This document shows, in pieces, positions 36,483 to 46,665 of a stretch of 64,000 bases of DNA (its first letter is position 1; the number at the start of each line of letters is the position of its first letter). The notes below the pieces were generated by a model, which had not been told where the DNA came from, searched no databases, and worked only from the letters and a program-made list of their open reading frames with translations. This DNA is from Trichomonas vaginalis G3 (lineage: Eukaryota > Parabasalia > Trichomonadida > Trichomonadidae). The position numbers and the translations under genes were made by a program. The stretch lies in contig NC_067207.1 of the NCBI RefSeq assembly GCF_026262505.1, positions 24,520,082 through 24,584,081 on the forward strand, written 5' to 3'.

Positions 36483-39400
36483 TCAAATCATTTCGAGAGA
36501 TCGGATGCAAAATTCGCGTTCTTCGGGTGTAAGTTCTTGCCAATATTCATTAAATTTGTCACCAAGACTTTCTTTGGTTTGTTTAAATAATGATGCATAA
36601 AGTTCCATAGTCTTCTTGTCATTAACCCATGTTGACAAACAGTGACAGCACAACCGTAAAACACTAAACTTAAATGAATAGTTGTCAACACATGTGATAC
36701 TTTTAACTAAGATTTGTGCAAACTTTTCTGAATTTGAATTGTCGCCTAAACAAAAGCCGAAGATAGTGTTTGCAACATTGTTAGATAATAATTTGGACAA
36801 TTTGTCAGAATCTTCAAGTTTCAATAAAATATCAATAACACCTTGTCGAACATGACTTGAAAAGAAATCAGAAATACTAACATATGAAATATCATCGTAA
36901 TTCAATGAGATTTCACAAAGTTTCAAGCCTAGTTTAACTTTGTTTTGTTGCTTGCAGAATGAAATTGCGGAATGTGTGATATCAAGATGATTGCATTTTT
37001 CAAGATACAAAACAAATAATTGTGTTTTATCCTCATCATCAATGTTGTTAGACATCAAAAAGCTTTCAACTAATTCAACATGATGTGATGTATGTTCATC
37101 AAGCAATCGAATGTAAACGTGTGAATTACATGGTGTGTTTAATGAGAGTGAAAAAATGATTTCTTTCATACGTGTTGTGATTTCAATGTTCTTTTCAAAA
37201 AGAATTGAAACAAGTTCGGATGTGTTTTGACCAATAGAAACACCAATATTAGGCAAATGACTCAAAATACTTTCAAGACCTTCTTCAAGGATTTCAAAAT
37301 CAAAATCGATTTTAGATGAGTATTTGACAAATGATGTAATGCCTTTGATGCAGCCGTTAATTTGCCAGATGTCCTCTGATGTACGAAGTTCAAAAACATA
37401 AAATGATAACAAAACGTTACGTTCGATTTGTGTGCAATCAATGGTTGTCATCCAACTAATGACACTTGAAAAATCTTCATAAAAAACAGACAAGTAATTT
37501 CGGAAATAATTATAACTTTCTTGATCTTGATTATTGAAATTATATCGAATCATTTCTTTCATTAAATCTAAGAACTGTGGTAAAATAACTTTAACAAGAT
37601 GATCGTATTTGTCTGTTTTTGGTAATTTCATGATATTGATGAAATATCGACAGACAATACAATAAATGTTTTGTGGTAAATGAGTTGAAAATTTTTCAAT
37701 CTCACTTGTATATAATTCTAAAACTTCTTCTTTATCATTAACAAATTCGGTAAGATACTTTGTTGATATGTCGAGATTTGTGAATCCGATTTTAGCAGCA
37801 GTGAAAAAGTGTTTCTCGTAATTATCATATAGTTGATGATTTCGTTTCGATAATTCTAAAATAGTAGATAATGAATCAAAACTATATTTATGAATCTGAT
37901 GGTTATTTGTCAATAATGAAAGACAAACTGATGAAATGATATCATTGATCATGATAACTGGAAGTGGACGAATTTGAAGAAGTTTTCTGAAGATAATTGA
38001 TGATGAAATCAAACATTCGATGATTAAGTTTTCGCATGGAAAAACTCCATTCAAACTAGGAATATATTTTTCTTCTAAGATAGATTTGATCAAATTAACA
38101 ATACTGAAAAGTTCGTTCTTCTGATGAACATAGTCAACTGCATTAGAAACTGTAGAAATGAATTCGATGTTTTCATGCGTTTGTTGAATCATCTTAGAAC
38201 AACAATCAATAACTAAACTAAGAACAGTACTTGGACAACTGCCTTGTTTAGAAAGAATTGTGAATGCTTTCATAACTTCAATGCGAAGTGAAATAGATGC
38301 GGAGTTAATAGAGCGAGAGCTGTCTAAATCAATCTCTGAAACAAGTGGAAAACAATATGTAAGAACAGAATGAACAGTAGAATAGAAATCTTCACGAGCG
38401 GTCAAATATGGTGTGAGACTTAATGACTGGACGGTTGATGTGATTTGGTTTCGAAGTGGGGAATTAGGTTCAAGACATTCTGGAATCAATGTGGGAAGTA
38501 ACAAAATAAATGTGTCTGAAATAAGATGAACTAAAAGTGGTTCAGGTAATGTGAAATCATTCAAACAATCCATGAACAAACTAAGTTGGTGTTGACCTAA
38601 TGACAATGAACTGATGTCCATGGAGTGTGTACAAATGATGCATTTCAATGCATAAAATGATGTCAATCGCAAACTAATACTGGAAATACGTTTGTTGATG
38701 CACATAACTAACCGGATTAAATATTCATTACTGATGTGAATGTGATGTGATAAACTACCAATCAAATAATTGGATGGATTACTTTTGTTGTTTTCGATGA
38801 AATTAATTGTGGCTTTCAAATAACTATCATTGAAATGGATGTATCGTGAAATACTTTCACATGTTAACAACAAAAAAAACTTGTCCGTACCTTTCAATGA
38901 CTTTAAAAGAGGAATTAAAAAGCCGCGTGGTAATTTATCACGTGTTTTATCGTTGTTGATCAATTGAATCAACAAAACACGTTGCATTGAAATAGATTTC
39001 TTGTGATTAATGATGTAATCAATCATTGAAGTTTGTTCTTTGTCTGTTAAAAGACTAATCAAATGACAAATCAAACTAGACAATTTAATAATAATTTTTG
39101 TCGATTCATAGACATGTTCTGGAATATGATGACGTTTCTTAACAATGTCACCTTCAAATGGAAAACTAGTTTCTGTGATGTTTTGAACTAAATCTTGATT
39201 AACTTCTTGTTCAAAAAGAAATTCAACAAAAGTTTTAATAATTTTTTGAATTTGACTAGTTCCTTCGAAAACACTTGGAATTAAAACAGAAAATGATGTA
39301 ACAATTGATGATGTGATGTTTTCAATACAGTGATCGACGAATTTAAGAATTAAATCTTTGATTTTTGATGATTTTGTAGATGTAAACATGAAAAATTGGA

Positions 39401-40763
39401 AAATACCTTCGTAATCACCTTCGAAATGGTTGATTTTAGATTCAACAAGTTCGCTGTTCATCCATTCATTTGGACAAACCGAAAGAAGTGGCCAAATATA
39501 TGTTTCACCAATGTCACGACTCAAAATAGAACAAAAGACTGTTTTAACACAATTCAAAATATCATATTTGTCTGGTGATGCGGCAATAAGTCGAGAGATG
39601 ACTGTTGCGGTGGATTCAAGATCATTAGATTTCAATTTTTGGTCATAAATTGTTTGTAATTTAGATGCAATGAATTTAAATGCTGCTTCACGATGTTCAA
39701 AAATGAAACTTGAAAAGAATTGTGAACCAATGTCTTTGATGTATGAATTGTTTGATGTGTAAAGTAACAGAGCAACATTAGCGGATTCAAGAATGATGTT
39801 CTCTGTTTGTGGAAGAATTTTAAGACAATGTAATGCATCGGGAAGATCGCGGTGGTTGACAATAGACTTGACAATATTTTCTTTGTCTTCTTCTCGCACA
39901 CATGTGATGATTGTAGAAACTGCGTTTGGATATTTGCTCAAATAAAGTTGTGTGAGTTGAGATGAGTACATAGAGATTGTCGATGGACCAACAATAGTAG
40001 AAAAATACTTGAATGTTGTGTAAAAGTTGTATCTGTTGAAAACTTCTTGAAGTTTGTCGAGATTCGATGTTGATGGTGTAATGAATGTTGCTGCATACTT
40101 TGCAACTGACTTGTATATCTCGTCATTGATGATTTCTGATGAAGAACTTTGTAAAATATTATCATAAATGGCAAAAATGTTCGAAACATCGTTATTTCTG
40201 TAGACAGAAAGAACTCTAAGAAGTTTGATACATGCAACTTGGGATTGTTCGATCGGTTTGCTTGAAATTTTATTGACGAATGAAATGGCTTGGGAATCAA
40301 GCTTTCCTGCTGTGTTCTTTAGGGTCTTAAAGATATGTCTTAAGCAGTATAACGCAGGAATATACAGCTTCTCGTTAACTTTGAAAAGAGTAGGCATTAC
40401 ATTTTGATAATGGGTCGGCATTAGGCCTTGTGTGCCGCAGAGTGCGCCAAACAAGATGATTTTAGACTGAGTTGGCTTGCTGTTTAAATTACTGACGAAT
40501 TGGTCAGCATTAAAAGGAATATTTCGCTTGTAGATTTCCCTTAATTTGCGGCCAATCAGGATGACACACTGTGTGGATAATACTCCTTGATTGATTTCAA
40601 GAATTTTGAATAATGATTTTTCCAACTCTCTCAAGTAGTCTTCTGGTGCAGAATAGAAGAGAGAAATTGTCAGAGGATGCAAAGTTCTAAAAATTGCTTG
40701 CTCTGGCTGAACAACCACAGTGGATTGATCTAATCTGTGGAGCTCCGAAAGGATCAAATCCAT
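36483..40763 (-). CDS. Large HEAT-repeat-type protein, possibly HEATR5/LAA1-like
   Basis: A 1426-residue protein made almost entirely of alternating hydrophobic and charged helices, as in HEAT/armadillo solenoids. It has no membrane segment or catalytic motif that I can see. The N-terminus (QCVILIGRKLREIYKR, then KIILFGALCGTQGLMPTHY) resembles the start of HEATR5/LAA1 proteins, which work with AP-1 clathrin adaptors in endosome transport. The resemblance is weak and other solenoids such as exportins or GCN1 remain possible. The frame is uninterrupted and a short AT-rich leader precedes the ATG. Confidence 0.7.
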   Translation of the reverse strand: MDLILSELHRLDQSTVVVQPEQAIFRTLHPLTISLFYSAPEDYLRELEKSLFKILEINQGVLSTQCVILIGRKLREIYKRNIPFNADQFVSNLNSKPTQSKIILFGALCGTQGLMPTHYQNVMPTLFKVNEKLYIPALYCLRHIFKTLKNTAGKLDSQAISFVNKISSKPIEQSQVACIKLLRVLSVYRNNDVSNIFAIYDNILQSSSSEIINDEIYKSVAKYAATFITPSTSNLDKLQEVFNRYNFYTTFKYFSTIVGPSTISMYSSQLTQLYLSKYPNAVSTIITCVREEDKENIVKSIVNHRDLPDALHCLKILPQTENIILESANVALLLYTSNNSYIKDIGSQFFSSFIFEHREAAFKFIASKLQTIYDQKLKSNDLESTATVISRLIAASPDKYDILNCVKTVFCSILSRDIGETYIWPLLSVCPNEWMNSELVESKINHFEGDYEGIFQFFMFTSTKSSKIKDLILKFVDHCIENITSSIVTSFSVLIPSVFEGTSQIQKIIKTFVEFLFEQEVNQDLVQNITETSFPFEGDIVKKRHHIPEHVYESTKIIIKLSSLICHLISLLTDKEQTSMIDYIINHKKSISMQRVLLIQLINNDKTRDKLPRGFLIPLLKSLKGTDKFFLLLTCESISRYIHFNDSYLKATINFIENNKSNPSNYLIGSLSHHIHISNEYLIRLVMCINKRISSISLRLTSFYALKCIICTHSMDISSLSLGQHQLSLFMDCLNDFTLPEPLLVHLISDTFILLLPTLIPECLEPNSPLRNQITSTVQSLSLTPYLTAREDFYSTVHSVLTYCFPLVSEIDLDSSRSINSASISLRIEVMKAFTILSKQGSCPSTVLSLVIDCCSKMIQQTHENIEFISTVSNAVDYVHQKNELFSIVNLIKSILEEKYIPSLNGVFPCENLIIECLISSSIIFRKLLQIRPLPVIMINDIISSVCLSLLTNNHQIHKYSFDSLSTILELSKRNHQLYDNYEKHFFTAAKIGFTNLDISTKYLTEFVNDKEEVLELYTSEIEKFSTHLPQNIYCIVCRYFINIMKLPKTDKYDHLVKVILPQFLDLMKEMIRYNFNNQDQESYNYFRNYLSVFYEDFSSVISWMTTIDCTQIERNVLLSFYVFELRTSEDIWQINGCIKGITSFVKYSSKIDFDFEILEEGLESILSHLPNIGVSIGQNTSELVSILFEKNIEITTRMKEIIFSLSLNTPCNSHVYIRLLDEHTSHHVELVESFLMSNNIDDEDKTQLFVLYLEKCNHLDITHSAISFCKQQNKVKLGLKLCEISLNYDDISYVSISDFFSSHVRQGVIDILLKLEDSDKLSKLLSNNVANTIFGFCLGDNSNSEKFAQILVKSITCVDNYSFKFSVLRLCCHCLSTWVNDKKTMELYASLFKQTKESLGDKFNEYWQELTPEEREFCIRSLEMI

Positions 40764-41374
40764 TGAAAAAAATTCTTATTTTGTAAAAGTGCTGCCACCT
40801 GAAAAATGGATGTAAGCTAGCCTTATTAATTGCTTTAGTATGCTATTATCATTTAAGCGATTTTTGATTCCAGAATTCAATTCTGAGTTTTCCGATTCTA
40901 AATTTGAATGAATTTTTTGTTGAATATAGATTCCAGTACAATTCCTCTAGCATATGATGAGTCATCAAATGAAAAATCTCTCTCGATAAAGACCAATTGT
41001 CATTGTCAATATATTAAAAAAATTTTTTTTATTTCATTTTTTATAAAAATGAAAAATTTGCCGAATTTTTATGCGTTATATTAAGATTTTAAATGGGCAA
41101 AACATATTAACTTTAGGAGATGAAATAAAATTTTCACTCAAAGCATTAGAATATAAAAGATTGGATTACTTTATATTCAAATTAATCAAAAATTCTGCTA
41201 ATTTAATGCATTCAAAGCAGACTCAAAAAGCACGCTCATACTTTCATGTTCTTTCCTTTTTGAAAAGAAATTCAAACCGAAATTTATTTTTCTTGTCAAT
41301 AAATCTAGGCGAAATCAGGATTGATATCCATAAAAGATAAAATTACACAGAATTACTAATCATAAACAATAATT
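40764..41374. other. Intergenic DNA between two minus-strand genes
   Basis: About 610 AT-rich bases. A plus-strand frame of 89 codons (41071-41340) starts with ATG but shows no domain and ordinary AT-rich composition; I do not call it a gene. Confidence 0.5.
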
Positions 41375-43861
41375 TTATTTCGCATTTGTAACAATTTTAT
41401 GTCTTTCTTCGCAGCTATTGATAAATGGAACCAATAACTCTGGAAGAGAAGTATCTTCTGTCAATTTGCTTCCTAAGAAGAAGAAAACAAATGAAAATAC
41501 AAATTTCTGTAAATTCCTTGCACAACAAACATGATCGGACTCTTCTGAAAATGGAAAGATGATATTTGATCTCGGGAGTCTTAATGGTTTAATGTGATAA
41601 GTTAATTCTTGATCATCTTTCAAAGAATCGTTCATAGATATATATAAAACAATGGAAGCCTTGATATCATCAATATTCTTATTAAATCTCATCTTTGTTT
41701 CATTGAATATGATGACAAAAGGTGAATTAACTTTTTCATTGAAGTTAATTTTACATAATTGAGAGGTAACTGACTCTCCAAGGTCTTCCGTGAATCTCTC
41801 ATACCTAAGTCCAGGATTCTTTCCACTATAATCGGTGGAATTCATGTTGATGCAAATTAATTTTACATAAAATTCCGGAAGTTTGCAAAAACTATCAAAT
41901 TTAGATGTATCAAAGCTTGACTCAGTCGGAACAGGTAAAATTCCCATTGACAAAAAGAATTTTGTTGTCCGATTTTTCGGTTTTCTATATTCTCTTTTTT
42001 CCGCGTGTTCGAATGGTCCTTCGACATCTTTAATAATATCTTCATATGATATAATATCCTTTTTGACCTTTGCAGGGTTAACTTCTTGAGAGATCTGTTC
42101 ATCTTTAATTTGATAGTAGAAAATACCAGTTGTTTTTCGAACAAGAAGCTCCAAAGGATTGGATTCATTCTCAGATTCGATAAACATAAGGATCTTGTTG
42201 TTCATAACAAAAGTTCTTGGTGTTCCATTATGAGAAACTTTTTCAGCAAAATCAGGGGAACAAATAATGCCACAACAAGCTTTTGCTGCCCAATGCAAGA
42301 GCTTGGATTTGTATTTATCGGCAAGCCTGTATAGCATTGAGACAATTGTTGGGCACATTTGGAACAAATTCGTGAAATTTCGTAAGGATATTGCAGCAAT
42401 TGCAATTTGTGACAAGATTTCTTCACATTCTGTATTCTCAAGTAACTTTAATATTCCGAACAAGATTTTTTCAACGCCAAAACTGTTGTCCCTTGTGAAA
42501 CTGGGGACTAATGCGATTAATAATAATAAAGAACCGATACACTTGTTCTCGAAATACGCAAAATCGGGTTGTATGATATAGGAGAGCAAATCTAAGTTCT
42601 TAACTGATACTTGGTCGAAGAAAAATGAGATCCGATATTCTGCTTTTTCGATTTTTGAGTAATCTATGAACGTCATGTACTTGCAGGCGTCATCTCCTGA
42701 CTCAATATCAGGTATTGACGAGCAAATTTGAGAAATATTAGCTAATAATGTCGTTTGATAATGTAAAAACGCTTGGCTTGCGTTTTTATACGATTTTATG
42801 ATGGTCGTGTAAAACTGTCTGACAAATAAAGGGTTTGTAGCTGCAAGGGATGAAAGAGCGAGCATTTCATCCGTTGAAATTTCCTTATGTTGAATATAAC
42901 TGCTGATATATTGAACAAATAAGTTGTTCCATGGAGAGTCATGAGCCAAATCTGAATGTGTAAGCATATTTAAGTGACAAATAATGAATGTAGCAACAGA
43001 TATATTCGTAAAAATGCAATCAGCGAAAATTCTGATAATTGACGATATCGGGAAGAGAGAAATGAGGAAGGGATGATCATTGATATTGAATTTGTTTTCA
43101 ATTGATAAGAGAATTGGAAAACATTTCGATTTATCTTCTTCTCTGCAGACTCTGTTCATTTCTGCTATTAAAAATATCGAGTATTTGTGGGATTGGATAT
43201 CATATTTCGATGAATCTTTTGTTGGATAGGTAAAGAATCTTGTGATAACTTGATTATAATAGTTCATGATATAATATTCTTGAAGTGGGAACTTTATAAA
43301 GATCTGTATAAAGTTTGAAATGACTTTTTGGGCTCGCTTTTCTGATATTCTGCCTAATAAAATACATGAAACAACAAGTTCAAACTTTTGATCAGAACTC
43401 ATTGATATAAAATCATCCAATGAGCTAATTATAGTAGATAAAAGTATGATCCAAGTATCTTCTTCTATGAAATCAAGATATTCGATTTCAGGTTTCGAAA
43501 TGATTTGTTTTATGAAATGTAATGATTCTGATCGATTCTTGGGATCGGCTTTTGAACATAAGAGTGGTTGTATTGATGTCAATGTCTTTTGTAATAAATT
43601 ATTATATTCAATTTTTTGTAATTTATGCACGTTTGGGGTTGTTATAAATAACTTTGTTATTACCGTAAAAAAGTCAATGCATTGATTTGGAAAATCTGGT
43701 GCTATCAAGAGGAATGGAATTATGAAATCTCGATCTTCTTGTTTTTCTAGTCTTTCGTAAAATTTATTCTCATTAATCGATTCACATAATGATTCAATCA
43801 TTGCTGATATTATATCTTCTTGGTTTTCGAAGATATGAGTATCAACATAATCTGCAATCAT
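41375..43861 (-). CDS. RalGAP/tuberin-like protein with divergent Rap-GAP-type C-terminus
   Basis: An 828-residue protein. Residues 1-600 are helical and solenoid-like. The C-terminal 220 residues follow the order of the Rap/Ral-GAP domain: KFFLSMGILPVP (matching the start of RalGAP-alpha's catalytic region), a VKLICIN strand, RYERFTEDLGESV in the place of the GLGWEV segment, PFVIIFNETKMRF, a SIVLYI strand and a final basic-acidic helix. These domains activate small GTPases of the Ral/Rap/Rheb group. The match is by order and pattern and is strongly divergent, so the call is tentative. A TCATA initiator-like site lies 13 bases upstream of the ATG. Confidence 0.6.
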   Translation of the reverse strand: MIADYVDTHIFENQEDIISAMIESLCESINENKFYERLEKQEDRDFIIPFLLIAPDFPNQCIDFFTVITKLFITTPNVHKLQKIEYNNLLQKTLTSIQPLLCSKADPKNRSESLHFIKQIISKPEIEYLDFIEEDTWIILLSTIISSLDDFISMSSDQKFELVVSCILLGRISEKRAQKVISNFIQIFIKFPLQEYYIMNYYNQVITRFFTYPTKDSSKYDIQSHKYSIFLIAEMNRVCREEDKSKCFPILLSIENKFNINDHPFLISLFPISSIIRIFADCIFTNISVATFIICHLNMLTHSDLAHDSPWNNLFVQYISSYIQHKEISTDEMLALSSLAATNPLFVRQFYTTIIKSYKNASQAFLHYQTTLLANISQICSSIPDIESGDDACKYMTFIDYSKIEKAEYRISFFFDQVSVKNLDLLSYIIQPDFAYFENKCIGSLLLLIALVPSFTRDNSFGVEKILFGILKLLENTECEEILSQIAIAAISLRNFTNLFQMCPTIVSMLYRLADKYKSKLLHWAAKACCGIICSPDFAEKVSHNGTPRTFVMNNKILMFIESENESNPLELLVRKTTGIFYYQIKDEQISQEVNPAKVKKDIISYEDIIKDVEGPFEHAEKREYRKPKNRTTKFFLSMGILPVPTESSFDTSKFDSFCKLPEFYVKLICINMNSTDYSGKNPGLRYERFTEDLGESVTSQLCKINFNEKVNSPFVIIFNETKMRFNKNIDDIKASIVLYISMNDSLKDDQELTYHIKPLRLPRSNIIFPFSEESDHVCCARNLQKFVFSFVFFFLGSKLTEDTSLPELLVPFINSCEERHKIVTNAK

Positions 43862-43871
43862 AAAAACAATA

Positions 43872-43876
43872 TATGA
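43872..43876 (-). promoter_or_regulatory. Initiator-like TCATA before the RalGAP-like gene
   Basis: Reads TCATA on the minus strand, with the central A 13 bases before the ATG at 43861. Fits the trichomonad TCA-Y-W pattern. Confidence 0.45.
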
Positions 43877-44562
43877 AAAAATAAAACGACAAGCACAACC
43901 TAACCTTTAAATGCCAGATAAAACATGATGGAATGATTATGATAGAGAACGGAGCAATTAATTCAAATGATTTTTTTTTGGAATTTGAAAAAGACTGCTC
44001 AATAATCTCTCGTTCATGATTTTCGCATCAGAAATGATTAGCACATAACTATCCTCAGCATACAAGTTTAAATATAAAATAATTTCTTGCTTTGATACCA
44101 ATAGAATCATATTTAGTATAGAGTTCTATATACACTCAAAGTTATATAATGATTCATATCACAATTTATAGTTAAAAGACATAAAGTTATTTTTCAAGAA
44201 ATATTTGATGCTGATAGAGTTTTCGTATAAAACTACTCTAAAATAAGAGATTTGATACCATAAACTTTGACAAAGCTAAACTATTTTCGATTATCCATAC
44301 AAAATCAATATTAAAAAGTCCAATATAGTGGTAATAATATAAAATTCCTTATAGGTGTTCTCCCAGAAATTTGTCCTATAAAGAGGTATGCTATAATAGT
44401 GGGTACAACACATGAAAAACAAGTCTTATGTTCAAAATGGCACTTTTATAATTGTAAATTTTTTTGAGCATCATTTCTCAACACAATCAAACAATTAATT
44501 AGAGTACTACATTATTTTAATGTTTTCATAGCTCTCAATCAAATGTACGTTAAATTTTAAAA
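43877..44562. other. Divergent intergenic region
   Basis: About 690 AT-rich bases between divergent genes. TCATAG near 44527 is a possible initiator for the gene at 44563. No other feature seen. Confidence 0.45.
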
Positions 44563-45798
44563 ATGACTTTCTGCGATTTCTGCAGAGGTCGAAAAGAGGT
44601 TGTTCATACCGAGCCTGGACTATATAATATTCCATCAACAATAGGTTCAGGTCCTAAGTATTCAATGAAATCTAGACATGAAGAACCAAAACCACAATAC
44701 TCGCCAAAATACAACCAACTGCCATCAACATTATCAAGTAAAGGTGTTAGGTTACAAAGTAAAGACACAGTTGGCTTTTCAAGATCACTTGGTGCTTATG
44801 ATAATTCTTCGCCACAACTCGTAAACTTACCTTCAACAATTGGCCAAGGTCCAAAAATCGCGATACATGAAAAACATAAAGAAAAACACGATCATACGCC
44901 TGGTCCAGGATCATATGATCCTAAAATCATTGATAAATCTCCAGCATATCCAATTGGAGTTGGAAAAAGATATGATATATCGGATGGTAATATGATTGTT
45001 CCTCCTGGAACTTATGATATCCCGTCAACAATTAAAGCACGCCCAGCAACACAGCAAACAAATAGGAAACAAACAAGGAGAACTAAATTTCAGAAGAAAC
45101 AGCATCCTGGCCCTATCTATAATGTTGAAAGACCGATTGGATCAGATGCAAGGAAATCTTCTTTTTCAAAAGCCCCACGAGATTTTCCAATTCCTCAGAG
45201 TCCTGGACCAGGTGACTATGATATTCCATCTGAGTTCGGATTTTCAGGTAAAAACCTCTCTAGAATCAGGACTACAATGCATATTCGTCCAAAAGAATCT
45301 AAATCCCATACAACTAATGCACCTTATTATGATATAGGAACAACAATTAAGCCAAGACCAAAGTCTATGGCCCATAGACCAGAAGTTAATTACGAAACAC
45401 CATCACCAGGTCCATGTTATGATATTCCATCTTCAATTTCACCCAGAAAAATTAGTATTGGACAGAAATATGAATTTAAAGATCCAAGAGCAGAAAATCC
45501 AAGCCCAGATGCTTACTTCAGATCCGATATGCCTGTCGATGAGAGTGAAGATGTTGTTTCACCTCTTGATGGTCCATATAACAGAGATATCATTAATTAC
45601 CGTGAAATAAGTAGTTTACCAGGTCCTGCAGACTATAATATCAAAGATGGAAAAGACTTAGCAAGCAGTCGCAAAGGATCAAAGATCAAAAATAGGAGCT
45701 ATGACTCAAGAGATATCCCAGATACAGCTGTACCATATAGAGATTTAGGTTCAACCCTTGGAGGTCCTGCTTATACCATTGGCATTCGCGATTTTTAA
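44563..45798 (+). CDS. STPGR (SHIPPO-type) repeat protein, second copy
   Basis: A 411-residue protein with about ten Pro-Gly-Pro-x-x-Y-D-I-P-S-x-I units, for example TEPGLYNIPSTIG, TPGPGSYDPKII, VPPGTYDIPSTI, SPGPGDYDIPSEF and SPGPCYDIPSSI. Between repeats are basic, Ser-rich linkers. This class binds microtubules in cilia and related arrays. The N-terminus has a CDFCRGRK word, a possible single metal-binding knuckle or simply two cysteines. The frame is complete. Confidence 0.9.
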   Translation: MTFCDFCRGRKEVVHTEPGLYNIPSTIGSGPKYSMKSRHEEPKPQYSPKYNQLPSTLSSKGVRLQSKDTVGFSRSLGAYDNSSPQLVNLPSTIGQGPKIAIHEKHKEKHDHTPGPGSYDPKIIDKSPAYPIGVGKRYDISDGNMIVPPGTYDIPSTIKARPATQQTNRKQTRRTKFQKKQHPGPIYNVERPIGSDARKSSFSKAPRDFPIPQSPGPGDYDIPSEFGFSGKNLSRIRTTMHIRPKESKSHTTNAPYYDIGTTIKPRPKSMAHRPEVNYETPSPGPCYDIPSSISPRKISIGQKYEFKDPRAENPSPDAYFRSDMPVDESEDVVSPLDGPYNRDIINYREISSLPGPADYNIKDGKDLASSRKGSKIKNRSYDSRDIPDTAVPYRDLGSTLGGPAYTIGIRDF

Positions 45799-46660
45799 TT
45801 TGATTTATATTAAATGTTCTGTTTATTAAGGTTTCGTTGAATGATATTAAGTTAGTTGACTATAAGTAATTTTTCTAACATAAGCAATTTTCATAAAAGA
45901 CAGATTGCTGGTTGATATTTTTCAAAATCATTTATTTTACAATTCGTGGTAATAAACCAACAATAGCATGCAATATTAATCTTAAATTTTATATTTATGA
46001 TATTCCGAATTGTCATTTTGATTCAATTGTCCATTTATAAACTTATATTTTATAATTTATTTGCTACAATAGAGATTAACATATATATTTCTCAACGAAA
46101 AATCATAAATTTTGAATTTGAGAGTGCCCATAATAATGTAAAGTTATCAAAAGTAAATTACGGATTGATTGAACTGAAAAATATTATTTTGATAAATTTG
46201 ACCTAATTGTTAAAATTAGAAGGACATATAAAATTTTAAAACGTGCAAAATCAACAAAAATTTTAACCAAATGCTATAATCATAGATATCTATTGTTTGA
46301 CTTATTAAATGAATAAACTCACATCATTATCCAATTGAAAAAATTCAAGTCATATAAAATTCTCACTTCACAACATATCCTCAGATTTTAAATATAATTG
46401 TTTATCATATCTTGAACATATTCTCAGCTTTTTGAAGGAAATGAAATTGAATAGAAATCCGCTAATCATGATCCAAATGACCACGATATCTTTCAAAATA
46501 TCTCTCTTGATTTTATTTGAATAAACACTTACAAGGATGTATTTGTAATCCAAAATTTCTCACCGAATTGATTATGATCGCATTGACTATTGAAAAATTT
46601 CTGTGATTTATCACGATCAATATTCAATGAAATTGATTTCGCAAAAATTTTTATCAAAAT
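45799..46660. other. AT-rich intergenic region
   Basis: About 860 bases without a supported gene. A 69-codon plus-strand frame near 45997 is Ile/Leu/Asn-rich and looks like chance in AT-rich DNA. Confidence 0.5.
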
Positions 46661-46665
46661 TCATA
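46661..46665 (+). promoter_or_regulatory. Initiator-like TCATA touching the kinase ATG
   Basis: TCATA lies immediately before ATGGAAGG. If used, the transcript leader would be about 3 bases, and it would fix the start at 46666 rather than further upstream. Confidence 0.5.

Noticed and set aside
41071-41340. An 89-codon plus-strand frame between two long genes
   Set aside because: Simple AT-rich composition, no recognisable domain, no initiator-like site nearby.
45997-46206. A 69-codon Ile/Asn-rich frame
   Set aside because: Looks like chance coding in AT-rich intergenic DNA.
46603-46665. Upstream extension of the PH-kinase
   Set aside because: It begins with GTG and includes an internal ATG, but the TCATA site directly before 46666 and the PH domain starting at residue 2 favour the later start.
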